A stretch of DNA of 64,000 nt from Rhyacophila brunnea (lineage: Eukaryota > Arthropoda > Insecta > Trichoptera > Rhyacophilidae), in NCBI GenBank assembly GCA_022495005.1, contig JAGYXB010000521.1:1-64000 (forward strand), given 5' to 3'. The notes under the pieces are model-generated. The model made no database searches. It had not been told where the DNA came from and saw only the letters and a program-made list of their open reading frames with translations. Each line of letters starts with the position of its first letter. Position 1 is the stretch's first letter. Made by a program: the position numbers and the translations under genes. This document shows positions 1 through 12,670 of the stretch, piece by piece.

Positions 1-2540
1 AAATAATTAAAAATCTAATCATCAAGCGCTGTCATAACTTCTGCTTTTACAATCGTAATAAAATAACATAATCAGTGAATTCGTAACAATGAGCACGCAC
101 AGCATCTTTATGACTTACAAATTAAGCAAATTTTATTGCAATAAACGTACCTACGATGAAATTACAAAGCGATAAAATTAAACAATAAGCTTTTAATGGT
201 GTACCTTACTGAAATGGCCACTGTTGTACAAATTCGCTCCCTTCCCTTTTTTCGGCAAGTTTTAACGTCCATTACAGACATTAAAAATTTCTCATCCACT
301 TTTCCTATCTTTTATTATCGTTTTATATAAACAAATCAAGATATAACTGCTCACAATAGTTTTGTAAAAAGGTCTCATTACACTTTTCAACGCTTCTTAA
401 CGCTCTATAAAATCAGTTTAACATTGCTAACTGGCAATTCTTTGTGAAGAATCATACTATTATATAAATATAGTACATATAAAAGAAGAAAAATTAATAA
501 TGACAGATGTATTTGCCCTAAAATATATGTATCTTCATAATAATGATTTACAAAAGAAAACTTTATTTATATTATTTATATATAATATTATTTATATATA
601 AACTATTATATTAATTTAACATATTTGCTTATTTTCATATAACAAGGGCATAGTTATAAAAACATCTATCGCCATAAAAATGGTCTCAGTCGATAATGAG
701 TACCTGCTGGTTACAAAAACAGTTGACATAAAATGAACTTATCATATTGTTTTACATTATAATGTGTAGCTTTCTTCATAGTTTTAGAATGAACCATAAC
801 GATAAACTGACGTTTAAGAAAGGACTAACAGGTTACCATCTTCATTAATGAATCATAATATTATGCACTTACTTTTTTCTAAAATTTCCTAAGCTAATAT
901 ATGGGCTAAAGTTTTGTGATTTTTAACAATTTATTTAATACAATTGTGACCTGTATTTATACTACTATGAATATATGAAAGCTATATACAAGTATTTTTG
1001 ATCGAATTCAATTTCTGAAATGTCACAGTGTTTTTTCCTTTGTTTCTTTCTCGTATTGCAGGCCCATTTACATTCTGGAATATAAATTTGAATGCTGTGC
1101 TAAGGGGTAAGTGTCGAAAAATTTTAGAGTTATTAGAATCGTTATTCAAAGTACAAACAATATTAATTATAAAGTATTTGTAAGAATACATGGTAATATC
1201 ATATAACAACTATACATAAAAAATGAAAAACCACGAAATTATCAAACAAAAAGTTCGTAGTGTATTGAATAGTGTTAGTTGTTACAAAGAATATCATATT
1301 TCAAACAAAAATCTTCACATATTTGCTTATTTTTCTGCGTAAATGTAATGTAATATATTATTATAAAAGTTTAAGAAGAAATTCTAACTAACATTCTTGA
1401 GTCTTCATAATGATTCTAAGTAAAATATAAAAACTACATCAGGCAAATAAGTGAACATTAAATAATATTATATATTATTAATAAATAGATTATGATGTTA
1501 AGTCTCAGTTTTAAATTTCAAAATATTTTCAAAAATCGGCAAAAATGTTCCATGTTGTTACGTAAATGTTACGCGTAGTGTGACACCCCCGTATGGTTCC
1601 CATTTGGGGATGTCTTTATGTATCTGGAGAAGTCCGAATCGGTATCAAATTCAACAAATAGTAACGGCTGATTGCGAAAATAATTAAATAATGTTAAATA
1701 TCTGCCAGCAACATTGTCTGAATAACGTTAAAAACATATACGAATGGCAACGCCGCATTTTGTACGGCTCTCAAGTGACCGTTGGTTTTAGCGGGAGAAG
1801 CGTTTTTGACAGCAACGCAGTAAGCAGTGTTAACCTCGCTATCCGTCAAAATTAAATCGAAAAGAATTTGTATAAAAATGTAACCATTTAGAATATATTA
1901 ACTTAAATATACCTTGCCGTTTCCAAAACAATTCCGGTGTGTTATTATTCACCTCCAAATCCTGAATCCAGACGAAAAACCAGACAACAAAATAAAAGTG
2001 ACAGATTGCTATACACTTACCAAAATGGAGGGAAATGATAGTAGGTACTGACACTGCCTCCCGGCTAGATCCTAGGTGACAATGTTCAGGAGTCTTTTAT
2101 TATGCGATATGAGTGGAGGGAGGCTTGGATCGTCCGGTTATTTCGATATAAAAGTAAAAAAACACAGTCGTTGGTATTTTGTTGGCCAAGTATTTTTAAC
2201 ATAAAACATTGAGTACATTTTATAAAGAGCCGTCAATTAAATAATATGCTGTATTTATGTGGTAGGCACATATACGTCATAAAGAATTATTGCTAGGGTT
2301 ATGAGCCAACTAGATATTGAGATTTCGGATTGTTTAGTATTAGCATAAGCTAAAGGAAATATACAATGCAAGTAAGTTCTTTATATGTAAAATGCAATAC
2401 TTTAATGTTGAAATTCAGATAAGCCATAATATCTACCATGTACCAAGCACACATCTTTTTAATAATGCTCATAGAATAATCAGGTAAAAATACTAGTAGT
2501 GATACTCGATCGATGGAGTAATAGAGAATGGGTTGGAGCT
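1..2540. other. AT-rich DNA, no gene seen
   Basis: Very AT-rich sequence with scattered TATA-type runs (about 567-605). The two short minus-strand open frames have no recognisable motif and skewed composition. No repeat shared with the rest of the window was noticed. Confidence 0.6.
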
Positions 2541-2639
2541 AATGAGGTTACTTGGTCTTCTGGACTCTACTTTTATAAGCCGAGGAGAATGCAGAAGGAA
2601 AAGTGAGAAGACCAAAACTTGATAAGCAATATAAAAATG

Positions 2640-2987
2640 TATTCCATCTTACCATCCCCACGTTTGGTGCCCTGATTTGTAGAGTCTCATTTGAAGAGAA
2701 ATAGCTAATACTGAGGCTAAGAACAGAATACACACACATACAGGGTAAAAGATTTGATATCCTCATGGGAAGAAACGATTCGCAGCTCTGCGATGAATGT
2801 GATGTTTTAGAGGACATTGTACATTATAGCAGTTCAATGCCCTAAATATGAATGACACAGAGTACAGCTGCGAATTGCGGATATCTTTGAGAATGTCGAT
2901 GAATTGAAAGGTGCCCTGGCGGTGGGTAAGACGGAAGTGCTTGGCAAAATTGTAAATTTCTTTAACAGAATTGGAATAAAGACCTGA
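2640..2987 (+). pseudogene. Non-LTR retrotransposon ORF2 C-terminal fragment (CCHC)
   Basis: This is a broken 3' end of a non-LTR retrotransposon polyprotein. Reading the plus strand, a leucine/arginine-rich stretch (ILRLRTEYTHIQGKRFDIL) leads into a cysteine-histidine knuckle, LCDECDVLEDIVHY at about 2786-2827, and after a frame change a QCPKYE segment that supplies the last cysteine. The spacing C-x2-C-x8-H-x4-C and the RLRT lead-in are typical of the C-terminus of I/R1/Jockey-type ORF2 proteins. The frame then runs through ADIFENVDELKGALAVGKTE to a TGA at 2985-2987. Breaks: an in-frame TAG near 2706, a frameshift near 2830, and a TGA near 2850. The 5' part is missing, as usual for truncated copies. 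Clade assignment is uncertain; a retroelement origin is fairly sure. The minus-strand open frames over the same bases are shadows. Confidence 0.6.
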
Positions 2988-3730
2988 TCGGCGGATCCTT
3001 GTCTAGATAAAAAAGGCAATATGATAACCAATCGCAGTCAAAGCCTAGGTAAAATAATAAAAAAATATATACAAAAAAGTAATATAAATGATACATAATT
3101 ATATTAATGAAAGGGGTTAGGCGAGTAGCTAATAAGAGTATCTCGTAAAAATTACGTAGTAAAGATGCTGTGCAATCTCCAGTTGAAAACCATGAGAAGG
3201 CGAGGAAGATGAATAAAAGCTACTTCTGTTTTATATTTTTTCGTATTCGACAGTGTTCTTTCTTGTTAGAAAGAAACAAATATTGTCAAACTCGTGTTTT
3301 TTAATGATGAAAAATGGATTTTTAAATACGATAGAACATTGTAATAATATATTATCTTACGGCTCTTAGACTGCAAAAGTACATTATTCATCATTAGCAA
3401 ATTTATTCAATTCCGACGGAAAAAATATTTTCGCGGTTTCCTGGAAAACATTTCGACTTTTTCGTGATGTCTTCAGCGAAACTGTCAATCAACCAGAATG
3501 ACAGTTATTTTATCTAAGCGCCTTAACTCAACGACACTAAATACTTGCAACTGGAACATACCATAACATCATTAAAAATGTAAAACATAGGTACCGTTTT
3601 TCTTAGAACAAAGTATAAAAAGCATATTCGTAAATACTAACAGCAAAAAAAAAAAACAAATTAATTAACAATTGTTTTTAACTCTCTCACCAATCACGAT
3701 ATTTTCAATAAAACTTTTAAAGCCTAACTT
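2988..3730. other. AT-rich DNA, no gene seen
   Basis: No coding signal and no recognised repeat; contains an A-run near 3646-3657. Confidence 0.5.
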
Positions 3731-3734
3731 AAAA

Positions 3735-4075
3735 TCAGAGCGTTGAAGCGGAACTTGGAGCAGGAGCACGGAGTACTAAAGCTATGAGGTTTTACCCAGA
3801 GCAGGAGCAGAGTCGGAGCACCGAAAATTTGTAGTGCTCCACTGCTCCGGGTGTTTTTTTAATATTAAATTTTCGTCCTAGAATTCAATTAAAATAGTAT
3901 ATTTTGACACTTTGCTACACTGAAACATACGGTTACATCGCCGAGTGATAAATAACCTCACTTTTTTGACAGAAGAGGCAAATAATGAAATAATGAAAGA
4001 CGATTCGCTGTCAGAATTTTGTTTAATAGAATTAATTAATAATGAAAAAGTCATCGAAATAGTGAGAAGTGATGA
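3735..4075 (+). repeat. Dispersed repeat, GAGCAGGAGC family, copy 1
   Basis: The left part carries GAGCAGGAGC-type short motifs and the phrase CACTGCTCCGGGTGTTTTT. It is followed by a stretch with ACACTG, GAGTGATAAATAACCTCACTTTT and CGATTCGCTGTC landmarks. The same order of landmarks appears inverted at 39450-39750, so this is a two-copy dispersed repeat within the window. No intact open frame or clear terminal inverted repeat was found. The class is unknown; a non-autonomous DNA element is possible. Confidence 0.6.
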
Positions 4076-5393
4076 GTAAACTCCAGAGCAGTTAAAGAGA
4101 GACAAGAAATTTTCGGGATGTTATTTTTTTGTTTATTGTTTCGAGAACTGTCACTCAGGTTTCTAACCTTTAGTAACTCTGCCAGCATGCTTAAAAAATA
4201 CAATAGTATCAGCGCTCGAAATGGACCGGAATGCACGGGAGCGCAGTTCTTGTTCGTGGAATAATGAAAAGTTTTATAATCATTCACTTTAAATATATTT
4301 TTTAAAAGTTTATACGAAACTTATCGAAATCATATTAAAAAATGTTTTTTATGACGTGAGGTTATCCTCAATTTTCATCTGCGGCGCCGACAACATTACG
4401 CCCTAGTCTTGCATGCCACAAGATTGTTATCCCATTTCACCATCTAATTTTGGTAGGTATATAAAAAAAATTTAATACATTTATTTTTATATTATAAAAC
4501 ATAAAATTATTACATAAATATAATCATGTTTCCGGAAAATCATCGAGGGCTCCGGTCCGTAAAATTAGCCGTTTCGAGCACTGACTATTAAGTATTTATG
4601 ATTTTACATGATTTAATTTTGTAAGAACCTCGTTATAAATAAATCTCACCGTTCTTTATAGATACAACATACAACCCGTTGTTTTTTTCTGACCGGAGCC
4701 ATCAATTCTTACAATATCTTCATCATCGGTCTTCATATATGACTGAATCACCAAGAGCCACGTCAGGGTTATTTTTTCGCCTCGGAATTTCAATACGTAT
4801 ACGGCCGACATGGTGTACTTACATATTTTAAGTCTGATAATTTAGTGAGATTTTAATATTATAATGAAAAATATCCCTTTATAATATGTACGTAACCTTG
4901 TAAATAATATATACTACAATGTAAACACGTATTTTGTGAATCCCACAAATATTTTTCATGAAAACATTTGTATAGAGACTTTTAATACACCACGGTGGAT
5001 TTCAATTTTGTTATCATTTTCCACAAATACGCCACAAATATCCAAAGTATATCAAATGCCTTCGGCTATTAAAATATTCACGAAATTCCGCATTCATTTT
5101 CATCTGGATTATAATATCACATTTTTACTCAAACAACATAATGAAGTAACTAAATGTTTACATTTTCATTAATTAAAATTATTTATTATACAACACATTA
5201 AGTTTACCACCAGTGTCTCATATTACCTAAATACTGATGTTATTTTTAATTTAAAGGTTATTTTCAAACAGTTATCAAAGAATAAAATTAGGCGTGCGAT
5301 CCATAGATATTGTGAATGCAGCGCATGCTTAATTTATTCTAAAATACCATAGATTAAGTAAGTATTCATAAAACCAATAATAAATTCTAGGAA
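4076..5393. other. AT-rich DNA, no gene seen
   Basis: Short open frames on both strands lack any recognisable motif. Nothing else was identified. Confidence 0.5.
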
Positions 5394-5395
5394 AT

Positions 5396-5470
5396 ACTAG
5401 CTACCCGGCACTGCTTCCTATGAGAGCAAGTGTACTTTGGTATGGGACTTGCTATTTGGTAATTTCATTA
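5396..5470 (+). repeat. Fragment of ACTAGCT..CCCGGC repeat
   Basis: ACTAGCTACCCGGCACTGC at 5396 resembles the start of the repeat at 33645 (ACTAGCTGAAGTACCCGGC). This motif class recurs in arthropod genomes. Only the first tens of bases are recognisable; a short TATC run follows at about 5483-5499. Confidence 0.35.
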
Positions 5471-5713
5471 AGAACTAATAAGGTATCTATCTATCTATCA
5501 TGGAGTAGAAATAATGAATTTTAAAATTTGAATATAATATATAATAATATATTATGTTCAAATATATTAATAATATAAAATATACATATTGAATAATATG
5601 TATATTTTTTTGAAGAGCACGAACTATGCTCCTGGGCGAGCATACCATATTATTTCTATCTAAAAAGCTGTGATTATTATTATTAAAATATAGTTGATGC
5701 CCATAAGCATGAT

Positions 5714-6096
5714 CAAGTGGTGAAGGGTGGAGGTAGGCTGTGGAGATTCGACAAAGATAGTGTACACTCTGTCAGTCATACTTTTTCTTTCATTAAATGT
5801 GTACAAATTGCAAATTACTGTTAGTTCTTTAAAATTCATGTTATTAAAGCATTCTTCAATCTTAAAAATATATAAAATTATTTAGGATTTAATAGCATAA
5901 CATTAAATATATTATAGATAGACGACTATCTTGGACTTATTATCTATTATGACTTACTTTACGCAGGGCTTAATTAAATTTTAAAAACTAACCAACAATG
6001 TCTGCAATTTTTAGTCTTAGTTCAATGAAAACAAAAAAATACGTATGACTGTTAAAGATCTCAATAGCTTCCCCCCCCCCCCCCCCTTTGCGACTG
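5714..6096. mobile_element. hAT-type MITE, decayed copy (family of 42106)
   Basis: The left end AGTGGTGAAGGGTGGAGG and the inner landmark CTGTCAGTCATAC match the element at 42106-42699. On the right, AACTAACCAACAATGTCTGC, CGTATGACTG and a terminal CTTTGCGACTG match its other arm. The right end is invaded by a run of 16 C at 6071-6086, where the relative has CCACCACCCTTCGCC. No matching target duplication is left. No coding capacity. Confidence 0.7.
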
Positions 6097-8709
6097 GACT
6101 ATGACATAATACAGAATCAAGGAGTCTACTTCAGAATAAATTCGGCAGAATGAATGAATGATCGCGATTCTGGAGGGTATGGATAAATATCAGAAAAAAG
6201 TTTCAGTAGCTATGTGCACATTGAAAAAATAATATATGAATCGAATGGTCTCGGGATTCTATCTTATGACCTATAATTTCAGAGGTAGACACATAGTGAC
6301 TACTACACTGCGTCTACTAGATACATAATAGTCTTATCAAATTCCATGATATCTATCTATTCAACTCGAGAAAATATGAATAACGCAAAATAAAATGTAT
6401 AATAGTATCACCAGAAAAATAAAACCAGGATTTTTTTTTATAATTTACTGTTTTCAACAACAACAAAACATCAAAAACTTTAGCGCTAAACGTTATTACT
6501 TGAGCTATAGGTAATAATACAAAATATTGAAGTTATAATCAGTGGTGTAACTTTAAATAAAATACAACTACGTAGTTTGTGATTAGGTCATCAATATTAT
6601 GTTTGTATATATTTTAGTCTGGTGTCAACTCTTTCTTAGCTTGGATGTTTTGGCTTGGCATCCCTTTACCAACATAGTATGTTGAGTAGACTAGCAGGTC
6701 AACACGGTCTTAAGAAAACTACGTAGTCTTAAGATTATGCTATATGTTTGCCCTACGTTCCTACACCTTACAAGATAGCATAAGTTAACCATATTATACG
6801 ACATTCAAAAATAAAGTATTTCTTAATAATTTTACCTTTTAAGGGATTTACTTCTGGTATAACCAAAACTGTGGCAGCAAAATAAATATGTTTGACTCGA
6901 AAATCTAAATTTATCTCAACTTTATTCAGAATAATAACAAAGATGAAAAAGATGTCCCAAAAGAAAACTTTTGAAAATCAATATGCATATTATAAATGTC
7001 TTTATATTTTAAACTAACATAGTATTTAAATGTTTACGGATTGTGAAGCACCTATTGTAATAAAAGAAACTCGAGATGACGTGTGCCGTTCTGTCGTACG
7101 TTTTGGATTTTACTGGTATCTTTTTCAACACTTATTTTTCCTAAAAAATACTACCCTCTATGGGGTTTTATAAAGCAAGTGTCATTAAAATTTCTATTTT
7201 TATATGTTCCCTAATATTTGGTTTAAATTATTTATTTCATTTGTAACTTTCCAAACTGAAATACTAAATTTTTTTATCAAAAAATCTTATTATTTTTATT
7301 TAGGCCACGATGCATATCACACGTTGGTATAAAAATGATCATACATTCACATACACCGTATTAACAATGTATAAGTTTATTTTCAGCAGCAGAATTCACA
7401 AGGATAGAGATATCCACACACTTCTAATATAAAATATATAATAGGCTTTCACATATTTTATGTATATTATGTTTGCAAGAGTTATAAGTTTGAGCGGGTG
7501 AAATGAATACAAATAAACGATACTTTGGCAGTTTTTCTTTTCACGTGGCAGCCATTTCGGCGCCTACGCCTTAAATTCGCAGCCATGTGGCATTGTTGGA
7601 AGAAAGCCTTCGCGATATATCACCTGTCAAACTTTAGCACCAGTCGGCGTCTCTGCGTTTTTAAAAGTTTTCTAGAAAGCTCCATCACTCATTTTGCTCG
7701 TCAAACGACACGTCGTTTAATGCGCGAAAAGCTCTCGATTCATTTCGGCCCGAATTTTATCAATTGGCGTTAGAATAAAAAACCATGAAGTTTCCACCCA
7801 TAATAATTACATGCACGTAATATGGGCTTATATTACACATTAAGAAGAAAAACCGATAAAAGCTTTAAAATTGCTTTTAAATTGCTTTTTTTTAAGTAAA
7901 CCAAATAGTAAAAGAAATATACAAAGTTTATGAAAGTTTAACAATATTCAAAAGATTTATAATGAAAAAAAATGTGAAATCTTTTAGGTATCCAATCGTT
8001 GTAACGTATTTCTCAGTTCAGAGGACATTGTGGGTAATTTATCACAAATTATAAAGATCACGACCGCTGAAAATGAGTAACCGATAAAAATACCATCTTA
8101 CTTTTCAGGTGTAGGTTTTATTTAGACTGAACGATGGAAACCTACGATTAATGCTGCAACTTAATTATCTCAAATGCTCATTACTAATAAATTACCTACC
8201 ATACAAATCACATATTATATAAATAAACGAATTCAGATGTTCTGAATTGTTCTGATTGTTACCACTAAAAAAAATTTTAAAAAATCAATGGCAATTAATA
8301 TGATAATAAAAAAAGAACTTACATACCTAAGTAAGTATATATTTTTTGTTCTTTTTCGAAGACTTCTTTACAATTTTAACATAAGTCCAGATTCATCCTA
8401 ATAGATAATTAAAATCGGTCAATTAACAATATCTATTAGAATGAAAATCAATCTTGGATTGAGTATATATATTTGTTATGAAAAAATATTTAAAATTACA
8501 TATCTTAAATGTGGAACTTTATTTATTATAATTATTTTGAAATAAATTTTATGTTATCTATCGTAATAGATGTTTGGGTTATCACAACCGTATTTTTCAC
8601 GTTTTCAATATTTTTTGCTATATTAAGATCGGGATTTGCTCTCTATAAATTGACAAAATCAAAAAACTTTACATAACTTCAAAATAATCGTACAATTACA
8701 ATTTTTATT
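6097..8709. other. AT-rich DNA with one GC-richer patch
   Basis: No gene recognised. A patch at about 7525-7775 is richer in CpG and holds an 82-codon plus-strand open frame with no motif I recognise. It could be chance, an old exon or conserved non-coding DNA. Confidence 0.45.
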
Positions 8710-8913
8710 GGTTCTATACGTTTATCCTGGATACAGCGGCAAACACATTTTGAAAATAGCCGATATACTGGATTATTTGTTAGTTTGGGTTAGTTTATGT
8801 TAGGTTAAGTTAGTTTAGGTTAGATTATGTCAGGTCATCCTATCAAATAATCCAGTATATCGGCTAATTTCAAAATGTGTTTGCCGCTGTATCCAGTATA
8901 ATCGACTAGTACC
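8710..8913. mobile_element. Palindromic MITE with GGTTA core, copy 1
   Basis: Near-perfect inverted repeat: the left arm reads CAGCGGCAAACACATTTTGA, GCCGATATACTGGATTATTTG; the right arm is its complement. The centre (about 8785-8830) is made of degenerate GGTTAG/GTTAGTTTAG units. Ends GGTTCTATACG and CTAGTACC are divergent forms of the GGTACTGTTCGG terminus seen at 33778. Flanks are T-rich and agree at only about 6 of 8 positions. Non-coding. The whole sequence could fold into one hairpin. Confidence 0.8.
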
Positions 8914-9324
8914 TTTTTTTGTAATACTATACTATGTTGAGAATTTTAGGTATTCTAAATTATATAGGTATTATTTATTTAAGAAAATAAAATATTGTGG
9001 ACTAGGTATATAACAAATCAAAATTCAGGACATTCACAACATGAGATTTATATTATAACAAATATTACTCTCACAAGAGACAAGAATGCACAAAATGCAC
9101 AGCACATCATTGAAAATGTATGTCTTTAGTGAACGCATTGCTAGTCTTGCACCCCTCGCTAAATGTGCCTGAGACTTAACTCGAGGAAACAGTTCTGACA
9201 CAGAATAGGTCAGACTGCAAACACGTAGGTAATTGAAAGGCGCATATACATTTAAATTTTTTATGACGCCAAGATTGGAAACCATTCCTCGTGATAGCAG
9301 GCAAAAAATTCTCACGAGCAGAAG
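8914..9324. other. AT-rich DNA with short retroelement-tail relic
   Basis: At about 9016-9050 the phrase GGACATTCACAACATGA is the complement of the 3'-tail phrase of the Jockey-like element at 58151-59480. The remainder shows nothing recognisable, and the 100-codon minus-strand frame has no motif. Confidence 0.4.
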
Positions 9325-9750
9325 TAGGGTTTGCAATACCGGTATTTCAAAACTAGTATCCTAGTATTTTTGATACTGAAATACCGGTTTTAAAAATCAG
9401 ACAATACCGGTATATTCGGTATTGACAATGGAAACAAAATGTATTAATTAGCATACAATTTTTTATATGACTGTACATTTTTTTGTCGTATTAGGTACAC
9501 GATGTCTGGTTTAGCAATGACACGTGCAGATTTGCGAAATATATTATTGTAGGTACATCCTAAATTTAAATTTATTAAAATGTTTTCGCCAGTCGCTTGC
9601 GGGTTTCAGAAGTTGTCAGGTGTGTTTTTAGATGTATTATAGATGTATATAGGTATATTTATATTTGTAGGTAGATACTTTTGTTATTTTTTCATATATT
9701 TCACGAATACCGGTTTTAATACCGGTATTCAAATTGGAAATACCGGAAAA
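9325..9750. repeat. ACCGGT-rich repeat, copy 1
   Basis: Starts TAGGGTTTGCAATACCGG and contains repeated ATACCGGTAT palindromes at both ends (about 9345-9425 and 9708-9750). The first ~100 bases match 31547-31650. It is probably a MITE with subterminal ACCGGT palindromes, but a clear right terminus was not found. Confidence 0.5.
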
Positions 9751-10570
9751 GATATTTTCATTCGATAAATTGCAATTCCTAAGCAGAAGTGACTTACGAG
9801 ATTCAATAGAGTGAAAAGTGAGCATGCCTTGTAGAAAGACAGTCGGAAATCAATCGTTTGAATAATAATATCCACAATATTCATCAAATAATTCAAAATT
9901 AATTAGATATATTATTACGTATACTCTTAGAAGGTACGTGGTATGACTCTAAAATTCCTGAATATAAAGAAATAATTCTAATATTGCAATAACGTTGCGA
10001 CGCTGATTCCGTGAATTTCTGGTTTCAAGAACCATTTCAATATTATTTACCTCCCAATAAAAGTTATAAACAACGGTTACGGGAAGTTCATTAATAGCTG
10101 GAATCAATTAAAACAATGTCGTCTGGATTCCACAACACCGTATTACAAAAAGCATCAAAACTTTTAATTCCTTAAAATTCACAAACATTTGGTTTGGAAA
10201 ACAATCCAGTTCGTTTATTAAAAGTAAAACTTTTCTCTAACTCAATGATCTCCCCGTGTTGAATAAATCACAGCTACGAGTGAAAGTTTTTGTTTTCGAG
10301 TCTATACATATTTGATGAAAGTAAACAATAAAATACACAAAACAATGTAAAGTTTTGTTAGAACAAAGACAATCTTTGATTACTTGCTTCTCTAAGCTTG
10401 AATGACGGATAAACACCTCTAAACCTATGAAATATGAAACATAAGACGCAAAAACGTGTTTTATGATAATGTATTCAAATATTACCCTGTTCATAGACGT
10501 TATTAATATTGTCCATATATCATGATAATAATATGTCATCTTATTTGGGGGAGTAAGTCTGATATCACCT
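9751..10570. other. AT-rich DNA, no gene seen
   Basis: No motif-bearing open frame and no recognised repeat. Confidence 0.5.
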
Positions 10571-10584
10571 CAAAGTTCAAAGTA

Positions 10585-10640
10585 TGATATTGGCTTCCCA
10601 TCCAAAAGCTCCGGGTTCAATTCCCGATGAATTCACAATT
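10585..10640 (+). repeat. tRNA-like B-box relic (possible SINE head)
   Basis: GGGTTCAATTCCCGATG at about 10614 matches a polymerase III B box with a paired T-arm (CGGG/CCCG). No full cloverleaf can be drawn, so this is more likely a decayed SINE head than a tRNA gene. Confidence 0.35.
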
Positions 10641-10744
10641 ATAGTAATGTGATTTTCTCAATTATGGGTATTTCTGTGATTATTTCACTTTACTACACTG
10701 TCATCACCTGTTATAGTGACTTGAAGTATTGTGGTGGAGAGGGT

Positions 10745-11134
10745 TCAGAAAAAAATCTTGAGACTCCTTTACTTGAGGTTGTATGGATACTATCCGTAGC
10801 TTTTTTCAACTGACTTTCTCTTAGGCATGCTTACATACTGCAGTCTGCAATTTAGAAGAAATTTTTATTTAGCTACGTATTTTTTTCGACTTATAAATGA
10901 GAACTCTGCCATTCTGGGCAGTGTTGACCTGTGTGTCCCTATCTGTGTATTATGTGTAACTATCTTAGAAATAAAGAGCATCAGTTGTTTATTCTCCTAA
11001 GGTGCAGAACCAACCTGCCACTGGCAATGCCAAGTGGGAGGGCGATAACTATGTTCAACGAAATTGCTTCGGGTGTTGATATATTTCGCCTACGCGAGGA
11101 TGAGTATAGGTGGACGCTGTTTTATAAATTCTGA
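10745..11134 (+). pseudogene. Jockey-like ORF2 C-terminus, broken
   Basis: From 10931 the frame gives a segment (NYLRNKEHQLF, RTNLPLAMP, GRAITMFNEIA, FRLREDEYRWTLFYKF) nearly identical to the last ~65 residues of the reverse transcriptase fragment at 58366. The stop comes two codons earlier than there. Upstream, homology continues back to about 10745 but in shifting frames. There is no promoter or start of its own, so it is a dead 3' fragment. Confidence 0.75.
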
Positions 11135-11378
11135 AAATAGGATCTGCTTAACTCATCCGGTGTACTTTCTTGTACCTATCTAATTTATATTTTTTTGTAT
11201 TTACACATTTCTACTGTTTAATAACTTACTACCTATCTCTATTATATACAGTATAATCAGTATAATACTGATCTATCTCTTTTTTTATGTAATAATGTCA
11301 TGTTGTGAACGTCTTAAACTTACAATTTGTAATGTCTACAATATGTTAAAAATAAATAAATTCAATTGAATTGAATTT
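10745..11378 (+). mobile_element. Jockey-like retrotransposon, 5'-truncated copy
   Basis: Collinear with the 3' third of the element at 58151-59480. It begins near the phrase GAGACTCCTTTACTTGAGG, covers the C-terminal reading frame to TGA at 11132-11134, then a ~240-bp 3' region (CTTAACTCATCCGGTGTAC, ATGTTGTGAACGTC). It ends in AATTG/GAATT-type repeats at about 11370. Truncation at the 5' side and a short tandem 3' tail fit target-primed reverse transcription. Confidence 0.8.
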
Positions 11379-12457
11379 AATAATATACGAAAAGAACTGC
11401 TATATAAGTATATATTATACTTATTATGTATATACTTATATTACTATATTATGCTTTGAAAACAAAAAGATGGCGGAGGTTTTTAGAAAATCAACAAAAT
11501 AGATGCTTTTTTCTGAAAATATTCTATTATATAACATTCGATCTATTGCAACTAATGTTTTTTTTAATACGTTGTCGTTTAAAAATGTAAATAACGTAAT
11601 AAAAACAGGAGGCTAAAAATTTGTGACGAAGTGTGATGGATGAGAGAGAGGGGGGTCAAACATACTGAACATCGTGTAATGTCATTTAATGGCGACCCAT
11701 TAGGAGGTCAAAACCTCCACTGACCAGAACAGCTACGTTATCTTTAATGATCCTCCTGCACTTTTAAGCTTTTAGGGACATTGGTAGATCGAGTCAATCA
11801 CTTTTTCCCATCACCCTGTCTAGATTACTGACTCTCTCTGTGCTAATATTATTGTAAAAACTAAGTATTTATTATATGCATAACGTTGAGAGCCTACCTG
11901 AATGTGCAGCACATTCAGCGCAGCAAATTTTGTATACTCGATCATCCATAAAATCTAGAGTATCTCCTTCCATCACTACATTTCGTTTTGTGTCTTGGCT
12001 TCAGTTTCCATGTTTTCATATCGTTTAGGCATATAAAGAAGACTAGCGATCATGTCTAGTTATGTCGATTTTTCAAATTCTGTTTAGTCATCCCTATTTG
12101 CCTAGTGACTTCGAGTTTCAACCCCTATTTTCGGCTATATAATATGAACCGAGAAAAAATAAAGTTATGGAACCTATCCTTTAAGGTTATTGACGATTTT
12201 CAGATCATTCTATGCTTCTTTTGCCATTTCTGGCTGCATGTTAGATCCATTTATCCAGGGTACCCAACTATTCATATATGCCTTATGTATCCGTAGGAAA
12301 TGTTTAATAATTATTCGCACCCATACAAAAGTACTACATATACATTAATATTGAATTTAATTTTAAAATTTCGGCTTTTAATCATATATTAAAATTATAA
12401 TTTACGTATGGAATTTTATTTAAGTTGTTCCCAATATGGTATTAAATAAGATAAAAA
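11379..12457. other. No gene seen
   Basis: AT-rich, with a slightly more balanced stretch at 11630-11830. Short open frames show no motif. Confidence 0.5.
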
Positions 12458-12670
12458 GGTACTGTTCGGTTATCAGGAATACAGCGGAAAACACATTTTT
12501 AAAATACCCGATATACTGGATTATTTGTTAGTTTGGGTTAGTTTAGATTGGGTTAGATTGGGTTAGGTTAGGTTATGTTTAGTTAGGTTAACCTAACAAA
12601 CAATCTAGTTTATCGATTATTTTCAAAATGTGTTTTCCGCTGTATTCCTGATAACCGAACAGTTTTTACC
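12458..12670. mobile_element. Palindromic MITE with GGTTA core, copy 2
   Basis: The left end GGTACTGTTCGGTTAT is shared exactly with the copy at 33778. The arms (CAGCGGAAAACACATTTT and complement) surround a centre with GGGTTAGATTGGGTTAGG and GGTTAACCTAAC. The right end reads ATAACCGAACAG followed by a T-rich interruption before ACC. No matching target duplication was found. Non-coding hairpin-forming element. Confidence 0.85.

Noticed and set aside
6071..6086. C16 run as a functional element
   Set aside because: A homopolymer expansion inside the decayed terminus of a MITE.
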